Assembly (NCBI RefSeq): GCF_020531905.1
Contig: NZ_JAJAWG010000012.1
Coordinates: forward strand, 1-64,000
Length of the DNA: 64,000 nt
Reading direction: 5' to 3'
DNA from: Deefgea salmonis
Lineage (GTDB): Bacteria > Pseudomonadota > Gammaproteobacteria > Burkholderiales > Chitinibacteraceae
The notes under the pieces are model-generated. The model worked only from the letters and a program-made list of their open reading frames with translations. It was not told the DNA's origin and did not search any database. Both the position numbers and the translations under genes were made by a program. Positions 37,177 to 44,981 of this stretch are shown piece by piece (position 1 is the stretch's first letter; each line of letters begins with the position of its first letter).

Positions 37177-37207
37177 ATACTAGGGTTTACCATTATGGTA
37201 ATGTCAA
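37177..37207 (-). promoter_or_regulatory. MerR-family-type promoter of the AT-rich operon
   Basis: Reading the minus strand: -35 TTGACA (37207-37202), a 19-base spacer, and -10 TAGTAT (37182-37177). The spacer holds the 7-1-7 palindrome TTACCAT-A-ATGGTAA at 37187-37201. Over-long 19-base spacing with a central dyad is the hallmark of promoters untwisted by MerR-family activators (CueR, ZntR, SoxR). Transcription would run into the operon starting at 37025. Confidence 0.75.
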
Positions 37208-37676
37208 GCTTTTGTTCGATGCATCGTTCTCAGTGGCGATATCGCAACAACTGGATCGCCCTTGAAAGAGGGATGGCTTGTTGCTGATCAAATCATGTGC
37301 AGTTGTCAGTTCAGGGATTAAGGCTGTAAGTTTGAGCGACGAATAAAGCGGTGCTGTATTTCGGCGAAGAATCACGCCCCTATTTGGGGAAACGTGGAGC
37401 TCAAATTTTCCTAGCGCACACTCAGTTGTGACGCCACAGCAAATCCAAGCATCCATGGCAACGGGGGCGTGTGTGGTCTTGCGGTGTTCCAAGACGCGTT
37501 CACTCGGCGACGCAAATATAAAAGCGGAGTGGGCTGCTTGGGGTTGCGTCAGTCAATGAATCGCGAGCAGCCTTTTGCGAGGCGGTGTTTCACCGCGCTT
37601 AATGCTTGTCCCTGCTTGGATGAGAGTTAGATGCTGACATTGGCATTGGCATCGGATAGTGCTGCTGCAACCACTC
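37208..37676. other. Region between divergent metal-type promoters
   Basis: About 470 bases between the leftward operon promoter and the rightward copZ promoter. An open frame on the minus strand (37193-37492) has no ribosome site and no recognisable protein. I see no gene here; it may be decayed sequence. Confidence 0.5.
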
Positions 37677-37707
37677 TTGACTTTCCCACTATGACAGCCT
37701 GCATAGT
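37677..37707 (+). promoter_or_regulatory. CueR-type promoter of copZ-copA
   Basis: TTGACT, a spacer of exactly 19 bases, and CATAGT, with the dyad CACTATG/CATAGTG overlapping the spacer and -10. It lies 42 bases before the copZ start. The 19-base gap and the cueR gene downstream support MerR-type activation by copper. Confidence 0.6.
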
Positions 37708-37748
37708 GAATTTACGGTCAATTGATCGGCATAATAAAGGAAGCCCCA

Positions 37749-37946
37749 ATGTATAGCCTTAAAGTTGAAAAATTAACGTGTAGCAGATGCGTCACCAAAA
37801 TTAATAATGCGCTGAAGTCTGTTGACGATAGCGCTGAAATTGTCATTGATCTTGCGCTTAGTCAGCTTCAAATTACCACTAATGCGTCGCTGGAAGCCGT
37901 GAGAGCATCACTTTTAAATATGGGTTATCCAACCACCGTCCTCTAA
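37749..37946 (+). CDS. copZ: Copper chaperone CopZ-like (HMA domain)
   Basis: A 65-aa heavy-metal-associated domain: a beta-alpha-beta-beta-alpha-beta pattern with the metal motif LTCSRCV (CxxC) near residues 10-13. It should carry Cu(I) to CopA, encoded about 100 bases downstream. AAGGA precedes the ATG at 37749. Its CxxC reads CSRC rather than the commoner CASC. Confidence 0.88.
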   Translation: MYSLKVEKLTCSRCVTKINNALKSVDDSAEIVIDLALSQLQITTNASLEAVRASLLNMGYPTTVL

Positions 37947-38044
37947 GTATCACTAGCCGCTAAGCGCTTCAGATCGGCGCGCTTAGCATGCACTCGCCAG
38001 TTAGCGCTTGACCTTGCCGCAATGGGAAGGTTGAAACTACCGCC

Positions 38045-40504
38045 ATGATGACTATGGAAGGAACCGCAACAATGACCCCATCTGCCTTAGTAATGAGTTC
38101 GAATCGATTATTAAAATTTGATATTGATGGTATGAGCTGCGCTAGCTGCGTTTCTCATATTGAGAATGTGCTACGCAATACGCCTGGCGTCGTGAATGCC
38201 AATGTTAATTTGGCCATGGAAAATGCCCAAGTTACTTTGCAAGATGGCCACTCTGAGGCCAGCATACTCGCCGCAGTGAATGCGGCAGGTTATCAGGCAA
38301 GGCAAGTGAATGCCTTAGCAGATACTGAAGTTAAAATGAATATTCAGGGCATGAGCTGCGCCAGTTGTGTTGCCCATATTGAAAGTGTGCTGCTCGCTAG
38401 CCACGGCGTTGTTTCGGCCGCAGTGAATTTAGCCACAGAAACCGCCCAAGTGGTATTAAAAGCCGGGGTCGCTCCCAGCACTTTATTGGATGCCATTGCA
38501 GCAGCAGGCTATAAAGCCAGCCTAGTTCTTGCCAACAGCCCCGCCCCCGCTCGTGAATCAGCGCCAGCGCTATGGCCGATCTGGCTTGGTGCCTTATTAT
38601 CTTTGCCACTGGTTTTACCCATGCTGTTGGAACCCTTCGGTTTTCATCACTGGGCATTGGCAGCGTGGATACAATTTTTACTCGCCACCCCTGTGCAGTT
38701 TGGCTTGGGGGCTCGATTTTATCGCTCGGCATGGCAAGCGGTACGAAATCGCCGTGGCAATATGGACTTATTGGTTGCCCTTGGCACCAGTGCTGCCTAT
38801 GGGCTTTCGGTTTATCACTGGTTATTTGAGTCATCGACTGGGAGTCCGGGCGCTTTGTATTTTGAAGCCTCTTCCGTCATTGTGACCTTGGTGTTATTGG
38901 GTAAATGGTTGGAATCACGCGCCAAACAAGAAACCACCGCCGCCATTCGAGCGCTGCAGGCATTACGTCCAGCCACTGCGCGATTGCGCCAAGCCGATGG
39001 TCAGACGATTGAAGTTGCATTAGAACAGCTGCGCTTAGGGGATCTGGTGCTTATTTTACCTGGCGAGCAAGTGCCAGTTGATGGCGTAGTGCGTGAAGGT
39101 CAAAGCGAGCAAGACGAATCGATGCTCACCGGAGAAAGCATCCTGATCAACAAAGAAATCGGGAGCAAAGTCACCGGCGGAGCCATTAACCATGATGGTG
39201 TCTTGCTGGTAGCAACCACGGCCTTGAGTACGGAAAGTACGCTGTCGAATATTATTCGCATGGTGGAAGATGCTCAGGCGGGTAAGGCGCAAATTCAGCG
39301 TCTTGTCGATCAGGTTAGCGCTGTTTTTGTTCCGGTGGTGCTGGTGCTAGCATTGATGACTTGCTTGGGGTGGTGGTATTGGGGCGGCCAACTAGAAACC
39401 GGCATTGTGTATGCCGTTGCCGTGTTGGTGATTGCATGCCCTTGTGCTTTGGGCTTAGCAACCCCCACCGCGATTATGGTAGGAACGGGGGTGGCGGCCA
39501 AATTTGGCATCTTGATCAAAGATGCAGCCGCTTTAGAGTTGGCGCATAAAGTCGATGTGGTGGTGTTTGATAAAACAGGCACTTTAACGCAAGGCAAGCC
39601 TAGTCTTGTGCAGCTGATTGCACTCGACAACGACCAAACTCGGCTATTGGAGCTTGCCGCGGCATTGCAACGCGGTAGCGAGCACCCATTAGCGCAAGCG
39701 GTTCTTGCCAAAGCTGACGAGCAGCAACGCTTCAAAGCAGAAAACATTCAAGCCTTACCTGGCCGCGGTATTGCTGGAGAGATTCTCGGGACGCAGTATT
39801 TACTGGGTAATCAAAGACTGATGCAAGAGCATCACGTTGATACTGCGGCCATGCAGCAAGCACACCGGCAAGCGCAGGCGAACGGCCAGACCGTATCATG
39901 GTTAGTGGCGCAAAATGAGGCGCAAAGTCCTAAGCTCATCGGCATGCTGGCCTTTAGTGATCAGCTAAAAAGCACCGCCAAAGACGCGATCATTCAACTT
40001 CGCGCTTTGCAGGTAAAAACGGTGATGTTATCGGGAGACAATCGAGCCGCAGCATTACGGGTTGCCGAACAATTGGGCATTGATGAAGTGATTGCCGAGG
40101 TTTTACCACAAGAAAAAGCCCTGCATATCGAAGCGATACGCGCTCGGGGTCACGTTGTGGCGATGGTTGGGGATGGCGTGAACGATGCACCTGCACTCGC
40201 TGCTGCCGATGTTGGTATCGCGATGGGAACGGGAGCCGATGTTGCAATGCACGTCGCCGGTGTGACCTTGATGCGGGGTGATCCACAATTGGTCAGCCAA
40301 ACCATTGAAGTCTCGCGTCTGACCTATAGAAAAATCCGACAAAACTTGTTTTGGGCTTTTATTTTTAACACCATTGGCATTCCTTTGGCCGCATTCGGCC
40401 TGCTCAATCCAATGATTGCCGGCGGGGCAATGGCGTTTTCGAGTGTGAGTGTTGTATCCAATGCTTTGTTATTAAGACGCTGGGGCCCAAGGCGGCAAAA
40501 ATAA
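38045..40504 (+). CDS. copA: Copper-exporting P-type ATPase CopA
   Basis: An 819-aa P1B-type ATPase exporting Cu(I) from the cytoplasm. Two N-terminal HMA domains carry GMSCASC at about 29-35 and 102-108. Then come eight predicted helices, the actuator TGES (362-365), the transport CPC (465-467), the phosphorylated aspartate in DKTGT (509-513), SEHPLA, and the hinge GDGVNDAPAL. The start could also be the ATG at 38072, which has a better placed AAGGA. It forms a copZ-copA-cueR unit. Confidence 0.96.
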   Translation: MMTMEGTATMTPSALVMSSNRLLKFDIDGMSCASCVSHIENVLRNTPGVVNANVNLAMENAQVTLQDGHSEASILAAVNAAGYQARQVNALADTEVKMNIQGMSCASCVAHIESVLLASHGVVSAAVNLATETAQVVLKAGVAPSTLLDAIAAAGYKASLVLANSPAPARESAPALWPIWLGALLSLPLVLPMLLEPFGFHHWALAAWIQFLLATPVQFGLGARFYRSAWQAVRNRRGNMDLLVALGTSAAYGLSVYHWLFESSTGSPGALYFEASSVIVTLVLLGKWLESRAKQETTAAIRALQALRPATARLRQADGQTIEVALEQLRLGDLVLILPGEQVPVDGVVREGQSEQDESMLTGESILINKEIGSKVTGGAINHDGVLLVATTALSTESTLSNIIRMVEDAQAGKAQIQRLVDQVSAVFVPVVLVLALMTCLGWWYWGGQLETGIVYAVAVLVIACPCALGLATPTAIMVGTGVAAKFGILIKDAAALELAHKVDVVVFDKTGTLTQGKPSLVQLIALDNDQTRLLELAAALQRGSEHPLAQAVLAKADEQQRFKAENIQALPGRGIAGEILGTQYLLGNQRLMQEHHVDTAAMQQAHRQAQANGQTVSWLVAQNEAQSPKLIGMLAFSDQLKSTAKDAIIQLRALQVKTVMLSGDNRAAALRVAEQLGIDEVIAEVLPQEKALHIEAIRARGHVVAMVGDGVNDAPALAAADVGIAMGTGADVAMHVAGVTLMRGDPQLVSQTIEVSRLTYRKIRQNLFWAFIFNTIGIPLAAFGLLNPMIAGGAMAFSSVSVVSNALLLRRWGPRRQK

Positions 40505-40612
40505 TATGGTATATCTGTTTTTTACGATTAAATCAGCCGGTCAACGCTGGCTGCAATCCGGGCGAGACAACGACGCAAGCAATTGCTTGCTTAATCTATC
40601 AGAGGGCAATTA

Positions 40613-41047
40613 ATGAATATCGGACAGGCAGCAACGCTCAGTGGTCTGAGTAGCAAAATGATTCGGCACTATGAAAGTATCGGCTTGATAAAACCGAAAG
40701 GACGCAGCGCTGCAGGCTACCGAATTTATAATGAGTTTGATCTCAGCCAACTGCGTTTTATTCATCAAACTCGGCAATTTGGCTTTTCACTAGAACAAAT
40801 TGGCCAATTACTGATGCTTTGGAACAAAGAAGATCGCGCCAGTATTGACGTAAAAAAACTCGCCGAACAACACATTCTGATGCTCAATTCAAAGATCCAA
40901 GCCATGCAGCAAATGCAAAGTACGTTGGCGCAATTTGTTGAAATTTGCCCAGCCAGTGATGATTCCAATTGCCCAATTTTAAATGCATTAGCCGGAGGGC
41001 AGTGGCATGTATCAGAGCCATGCTGCGCGCAGCATGAATTGATTTAA
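40613..41047 (+). CDS. cueR: Copper-responsive MerR regulator CueR
   Basis: A 144-aa MerR-family activator. The N-terminal winged helix reads MNIGQAATLSGLSSKMIRHYE; a dimerisation helix follows. The metal loop has Cys112 and Cys120 (CPASDDSNC), the same positions as in E. coli CueR, which senses Cu(I)/Ag(I)/Au(I). A CC pair near the C terminus is an extra. AGAGGG precedes the ATG. It should control the copZ promoter and may control the divergent AT-rich operon. Confidence 0.92.
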   Translation: MNIGQAATLSGLSSKMIRHYESIGLIKPKGRSAAGYRIYNEFDLSQLRFIHQTRQFGFSLEQIGQLLMLWNKEDRASIDVKKLAEQHILMLNSKIQAMQQMQSTLAQFVEICPASDDSNCPILNALAGGQWHVSEPCCAQHELI

Positions 41048-41199
41048 TCGCGATATGGTCAGTCAGTCGATCGCCTCTGGCCATCGGCGGGCATAGACGG
41101 CGCTAGAAGCTTTTTATGCTTGCAGATTAAGTTGTCATCGATATGTCATTGAACTGACTTAATATCGCAATCCATCATCAATTCTTTTGCGGGTTTGGC

Positions 41200-42543
41200 A
41201 TGTTGAAGTTATCGCTCATTACTTTATTGCTCGCTGGTGCTGCCCATGCGGCGCCGTTGTTTGAAATGCAGCAGGTTGATCATCCGGCGATTGCTTCGAT
41301 TGAGCGCTACACCTTGCAAAGCCCAAGCACTGAAAATATCGTTTATCACGGTGAATTTGCCAGCGCCTTTCCACAAGGATTTAGTTTTGCGCCGGGCTCA
41401 GGCTTGGGATTTAAAAAAATGGATCGCGACGGCACTTTGTATTTTTGGGCCACCGGTGATCGTGGCCCCAATGGTGACGCGCCTAAAGTGCAAGTAGGGG
41501 ATAAAAAGCGCGAAGCCAAATTCTTTTTGGCCCCCGATTACGCGCCGCGCTTTGCTGAAATCAAAGTTCGCCGCCAGCGTTCTGCCGACGTGATCTCGAG
41601 CAAGCCGTTTTTAATTGATGGCCAAGTCGCTAGCGGTCTGCCATTGCCGCAAGGCCGCGTTGGCGCTACTGGCGAAGTGGCACTCAGCGACACGCTGAAA
41701 ACGCTAGACGCTAGCCCACGCGGTATTGATCCCGAAGGCATTGTGGCCGGCAAAAAAGGCCAATTGTGGGTGGTGGATGAATACGGCCCATTTTTGCTGC
41801 AAGTCGATGCCGCCAGCGGCAAAGTGTTAAAGCAACTCGCCCCCGGCGCGGGCCTGCCTGATGTGATCAAACATCGCCAAGCCAATCGCGGCTTTGAAGC
41901 CGTCGCCTTTACACCCAATGGCAAAGTGTATGCCATGCTGCAGTCGACGCTGAATATCGACGGCGAAACCAAATCCAGCGCCCAATTTATCCGCTTGGTT
42001 GAATATGACCCAAGCAGCGGCGCAACACGCACCTTGGCCTATCCTTTAGATGTCGACGCGTATAAAAAAACTGCCGACGCCAAAATTGGCGATTTGGTCG
42101 CCATCGACAACACGCACTTTGCCTTGATTGAGCAAGGTAAAGGCAAAGATAAACAGCTGCGCAATGTGCTGTATGTGATTGATATCGCGGGTGCTGATAC
42201 GCTGGCGCCCATCGCGGGCAAAGAGCCGGAATACGCCAGCAAAGCCGATTTAGCCAATGTCAAAATGATCCGCAAACAACGCGTGCTGGACTTACGCGAA
42301 CTGGGCTGGCAAGCCGAAAAAGCCGAAAGCCTCGCCTTATACAATGGCGGCATCGCCATCATGAACGACAACGACTTTGGCCTAAAAACCGAACTCGCTA
42401 GCGGCAAAGACGTTGATGATGTTGTCATCGACAACGGCCAACTCCCCAACAACGAACGCCTGGTCGTCAAACCGAGCAACGAAGCCACCGATCTGTGGCT
42501 ACTCAACCTGAAACAACCCCTGAGCCACTACTACCCAAAGTAA
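41200..42543 (+). CDS. Phytase-like/esterase-like secreted protein
   Basis: A 447-aa protein with a signal peptide (1-18, ending AHAAP) and a beta-propeller 'esterase-like activity of phytase' domain. Segments: GSGLGFKKMDRDGTLYFWATGDRGPNG near 65-90, then GIDPEGIVAGKKGQLWVVDEYGPFL and GFEAVAFTPNGKVYAMLQS, which recur in this family. Probable secreted or periplasmic hydrolase; phosphate ester substrates are only inferred from the family name. Confidence 0.87.
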   Translation: MLKLSLITLLLAGAAHAAPLFEMQQVDHPAIASIERYTLQSPSTENIVYHGEFASAFPQGFSFAPGSGLGFKKMDRDGTLYFWATGDRGPNGDAPKVQVGDKKREAKFFLAPDYAPRFAEIKVRRQRSADVISSKPFLIDGQVASGLPLPQGRVGATGEVALSDTLKTLDASPRGIDPEGIVAGKKGQLWVVDEYGPFLLQVDAASGKVLKQLAPGAGLPDVIKHRQANRGFEAVAFTPNGKVYAMLQSTLNIDGETKSSAQFIRLVEYDPSSGATRTLAYPLDVDAYKKTADAKIGDLVAIDNTHFALIEQGKGKDKQLRNVLYVIDIAGADTLAPIAGKEPEYASKADLANVKMIRKQRVLDLRELGWQAEKAESLALYNGGIAIMNDNDFGLKTELASGKDVDDVVIDNGQLPNNERLVVKPSNEATDLWLLNLKQPLSHYYPK

Positions 42544-42571
42544 ACATATCGCCGATAACCCTCCAAGCTTG

Positions 42572-42597
42572 GCCCCGCAGATGCGGGGTTTTTTTAT
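42572..42597 (+). terminator. Terminator after the phytase-like gene
   Basis: Stem CCCCGC/GCGGGG with an AGAT loop and a T7 tail, directly joined to a 49-nt repeat. Confidence 0.9.
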
Positions 42598-42646
42598 GGG
42601 TATTGCTAGCTAGGCTTTGATGATGATGGTCTGCGGTTAAATACCT
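42598..42646. repeat. 49-nt palindromic repeat, copy 8
   Basis: Ends are GGGTAT and ATACCT; the inner pairing is partly decayed. It starts at the end of the preceding terminator's T run. Confidence 0.65.
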
Positions 42647-42660
42647 CGATATAAAGGTTT

Positions 42661-42728
42661 AGCCGTAGGGCGGCTTAACCACAGGCGTAACCCGCCAACC
42701 CGCTTACGGTGTTACACCGCATAAGCCG
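42661..42728. repeat. GTAGGGCGG-type intergenic repeat
   Basis: Begins CGTAGGGCGGCTTA and ends TAAGCCG, with internal GCGTAACCCGCC. The same family is seen at 43871-43983 and, in another form, at 47450-47490. Confidence 0.55.
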
Positions 42729-42796
42729 ATTAAGATTTTTTGTAATTATTCGGTCAAAACTGCGTAAAATCGCAGCAAACGAATCCGAGTCTATTC

Positions 42797-43726
42797 ATGC
42801 CTAATTCATTGCACACCAAAATCGCTCAACGTCAGTCTGGTATCTTGCTGTATGGCATTACGCCGCCCAAGGCCAATAACACGCCGGAAAAAATCGCCGA
42901 GATTGCTGCGCTGCAAATTGAACGCATTGCGCCGCTGGGCTTGGATGGCTTGGTGTTGTATGACATTCAAGACGAGGCCGATCGCACGGATGCCACGCGG
43001 CCGTTTCCATTTATGGCGACGCTCGATCCGCGGGTATATAGCCGGGATTACCTTGCGGCGTTAGACATGGCCAAAGTGGTGTACCGCTGCGTGGGTAAGT
43101 ATTCGCCTGAGCAATTTGGCGCTGATTTGCTGGCGATGAACGATGGCGTGTCGGTGTTTGTTGGCGCGGCCTCTCGCCAGCAGCAGGTATCGCTCACCGT
43201 GGCCCAAGCCTACGCGCTGCGCCGCGAGGTGAATCCCCAGCTGCTAGTCGGTGGCGTGGCGATTCCTGAGCGGCATTTGGTCAAAAACGACGAGCATCTG
43301 CGCGTGGCGCATAAGGTGACGGAGGGCTGCTCTTTCTTTGTAACGCAATGCGTGTACAACGTTGAAGCGGCCAAGAATTTTTTGTCGGATTACTACTACG
43401 CTTGCCAACAAACTGGCACGGCGATGGTGCCGATTATTTTCACCATTACGCCATGCGGCTCGGTGAAAACGCTGGAATTTATGCAGTGGCTAGGGATTAG
43501 CATTCCCAAATGGCTAGAGAATGACCTGATTCATTCTGGTGATATTTTGGCTAAATCACTGGATGTATGTAAGGGTATATTCGCCGAGCTGTTGCAATAC
43601 GCTGGCGAGAAGGGCATACCTGTTGGCTGCAATATTGAGAGCGTTGCCATTCGTAAAGACGAAATCGAAGCCTCACTGCAATTGGTGCGTGATGTGCAGC
43701 AGATGTTTGTAGCCAATCAGGCGTAA
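42797..43726 (+). CDS. Methylenetetrahydrofolate reductase-like protein
   Basis: A 309-aa TIM-barrel protein of the MTHFR superfamily. Supporting segments: LDGLVLYDIQDEADR near 49-63, FVGAASRQQQVSLTVAQAY, HLRVAHKVTEGCSFFVTQCVYN (family-like QxxYD region), and IIFTITPCGS. It differs from E. coli MetF at the N terminus, lacking the FEFFPP motif. A role in supplying methyl-folate to the nearby MetH is possible but unproven. Confidence 0.7.
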   Translation: MPNSLHTKIAQRQSGILLYGITPPKANNTPEKIAEIAALQIERIAPLGLDGLVLYDIQDEADRTDATRPFPFMATLDPRVYSRDYLAALDMAKVVYRCVGKYSPEQFGADLLAMNDGVSVFVGAASRQQQVSLTVAQAYALRREVNPQLLVGGVAIPERHLVKNDEHLRVAHKVTEGCSFFVTQCVYNVEAAKNFLSDYYYACQQTGTAMVPIIFTITPCGSVKTLEFMQWLGISIPKWLENDLIHSGDILAKSLDVCKGIFAELLQYAGEKGIPVGCNIESVAIRKDEIEASLQLVRDVQQMFVANQA

Positions 43727-43785
43727 GCGCCCGAGCGATTCTGCTTTGGCTTGATCTATTTTGCCACCGCCTAAAAAATCACCCC

Positions 43786-43812
43786 AAACCTCGCATCCGC
43801 GAGGTTTTTTTA
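43786..43812 (+). terminator. Terminator after MTHFR-like gene
   Basis: Stem AACCTCGC/GCGAGGTT with an ATCC loop and a T run. The CCTCGC-ATCC-GCGAGG core recurs at 47349 and 47504. Confidence 0.88.
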
Positions 43813-43813
43813 T

Positions 43814-43862
43814 GGGTATTGCTGGCTAAGCATTGCTCAGCAACACCTACAGTCAAATACAT
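43814..43862. repeat. 49-nt palindromic repeat, copy 9
   Basis: Ends are GGGTAT and ATACAT, joined to the preceding terminator by TTTTTTAT as in copy 8. Confidence 0.65.
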
Positions 43863-43870
43863 CGCTGCCG

Positions 43871-43983
43871 TAGGGCGGGTTAGCCTTTAGGCGCGCCCCG
43901 CAGCAAGTCCCCTTGGGGGATAAGCCGCCAATCCGATGCGGTAATCACTCATCGCAATCAGCGCGGGTCTCGACCCGCCCTAC
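43871..43983. repeat. GTAGGGCGGGT-bounded repeat
   Basis: A 113-bp segment starting GTAGGGCGGGT and ending ACCCGCCCTAC (perfect 11-bp terminal inverted repeats), with an internal CCCC-TTGG-GGG hairpin. Non-coding; looks like a small non-autonomous element. Confidence 0.6.
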
Positions 43984-43999
43984 ATGCCGGCATCCAATC

Positions 44000-44085
44000 A
44001 AACCCATTTTGGGTTTGATCATACCCAAAATGGGTTTGATTTCTTGACCATACCCAAATTGGGTTTTATCATGCCCAATATGGGT
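44000..44085. promoter_or_regulatory. Four palindromic operators
   Basis: Four copies of (A/G)CCCA-N3-TGGGT at 44002-44014, 44023-44035, 44052-44064 and 44073-44085. Centre spacings are 21, 29 and 21 bases. They cover the region before and across the start codons of the nucleotidyltransferase gene, which suggests autoregulation. Confidence 0.75.
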
Positions 44086-44679
44086 ACTTATACAGATGCG
44101 CTTTTTAGCAAAACTCAGCAGCGGGTGCTGGCGGTGTTGTTTGGCCAGCCGCAACGCTCTTTCTATGCCAACGAAATCATCGCCTTGGCGGGCGGCGGCT
44201 CGGGCGCGGTGCAGCGCGAGCTGGCTAAATTGGCCGATGCGGGGCTGATTAAATCGCAGCGAATTGGCAATCAAAAACATTATCAGGCCAATGCCGATGC
44301 GCCGATTTATGCCGAGCTACGCAGTATTGTGGTCAAAACCTTTGGACTCGCTGACGTTATACGTGTGGCCTTGGTCGATATTTGGCCGCAGATTGAGCTG
44401 GCCTTGGTGTATGGCTCGGTGGCCAAGGGCAATGAACACGCCGCGAGTGATATTGATTTAATGGTCGTGGGCGAGCAGATATCGCATGCGCAATTGCTGG
44501 CAGCATTGCTACCGGCGCAGCAAACTTTGGGTCGCCCTATCAATCCAACGCTCTACACTGCTGCAGAATTCGCCCAGCGCGTGATGGAAGGACGATCGTT
44601 TATTCGCCGCGTGCTGGAGCAGCCGAAAATTTTTGTAAAGGGGAATGAGGATGATATCGCCCGACTTAGCGCCGCTTGA
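44071..44679 (+). CDS. wHTH-nucleotidyltransferase (MNT) protein
   Basis: A 202-aa protein: an N-terminal winged helix (about 10-80, QRVLAVLFGQPQRSFYANEII) and a minimal nucleotidyltransferase domain with GSVAKGNEHAASDIDLMVVG (the GSx10D-x-D motif). Such MNT proteins act as antitoxins to HEPN RNases, in some cases by adenylylating them. Its partner overlaps downstream but is truncated. The start may be 44071 or 44080; the frame is open to 43984, but that stretch is filled by operator palindromes. Confidence 0.85.
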   Translation: MPNMGTYTDALFSKTQQRVLAVLFGQPQRSFYANEIIALAGGGSGAVQRELAKLADAGLIKSQRIGNQKHYQANADAPIYAELRSIVVKTFGLADVIRVALVDIWPQIELALVYGSVAKGNEHAASDIDLMVVGEQISHAQLLAALLPAQQTLGRPINPTLYTAAEFAQRVMEGRSFIRRVLEQPKIFVKGNEDDIARLSAA

Positions 44680-44824
44680 AAATCTGGCGAAGATTGGCAA
44701 ATTAAAGCCCGAGCCATCCGATGCACGCGAATCGGCAGGGTTGATCCGCTCGGCCACGGTTCGGTTGCATGATGCGCGCAATAAATCAAAGGGGTCAGAC
44801 TCGATTGATTCCACGGAAAACTAG
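44645..44824 (+). pseudogene. Truncated HEPN-domain partner
   Basis: A 59-codon frame overlapping the MNT gene end. It starts like HEPN partners of this MNT family (MISPDLAPLENLAKIGKLKP, then DARESAGLIRSATVRLHDARN). After about 48 codons it runs into a REP-like hairpin and stops. The HEPN catalytic region (RxxxxH) is absent, so no RNase activity is expected. Confidence 0.75.
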
Positions 44825-44845
44825 AAATCAATCGATTCTGACCCC
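44791..44845. repeat. REP-like hairpin at the HEPN truncation point
   Basis: GGGGTCAGACTCGATTGATT pairs with AATCAATCGATTCTGACCCC (one mismatch in 20) around a 15-base loop. Repeats starting GGGGTCAGA are commonly found with REP-associated tyrosine transposases; none is present here. Confidence 0.75.
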
Positions 44846-44981
44846 ATTGATTTTTGTAAATTTAGCAAACTTCAATTAATTTGCTGACTGCACACTTGCA
44901 AAAGGTATATGCTTCTAATGCGCAAAGTTGATTACTTTTTATTTTATAGCGGCATCAATCTTTACAATTTTGGAGTCAATC

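Noticed and set aside
37193-37492. 99-codon minus-strand frame between the divergent promoters
   Set aside because: No ribosome site, no recognisable protein, and its end overlaps the MerR-type promoter.
43984-44070. Upstream extension of the MNT protein
   Set aside because: This stretch is made of operator palindromes and encodes an unnatural repeat-like peptide; later ATGs are better.
44000-44085. Regularly spaced repeats resembling a short CRISPR array
   Set aside because: Repeat units are 13-bp palindromes with 8-16-base gaps at a promoter; far too short for CRISPR. They read as operators.
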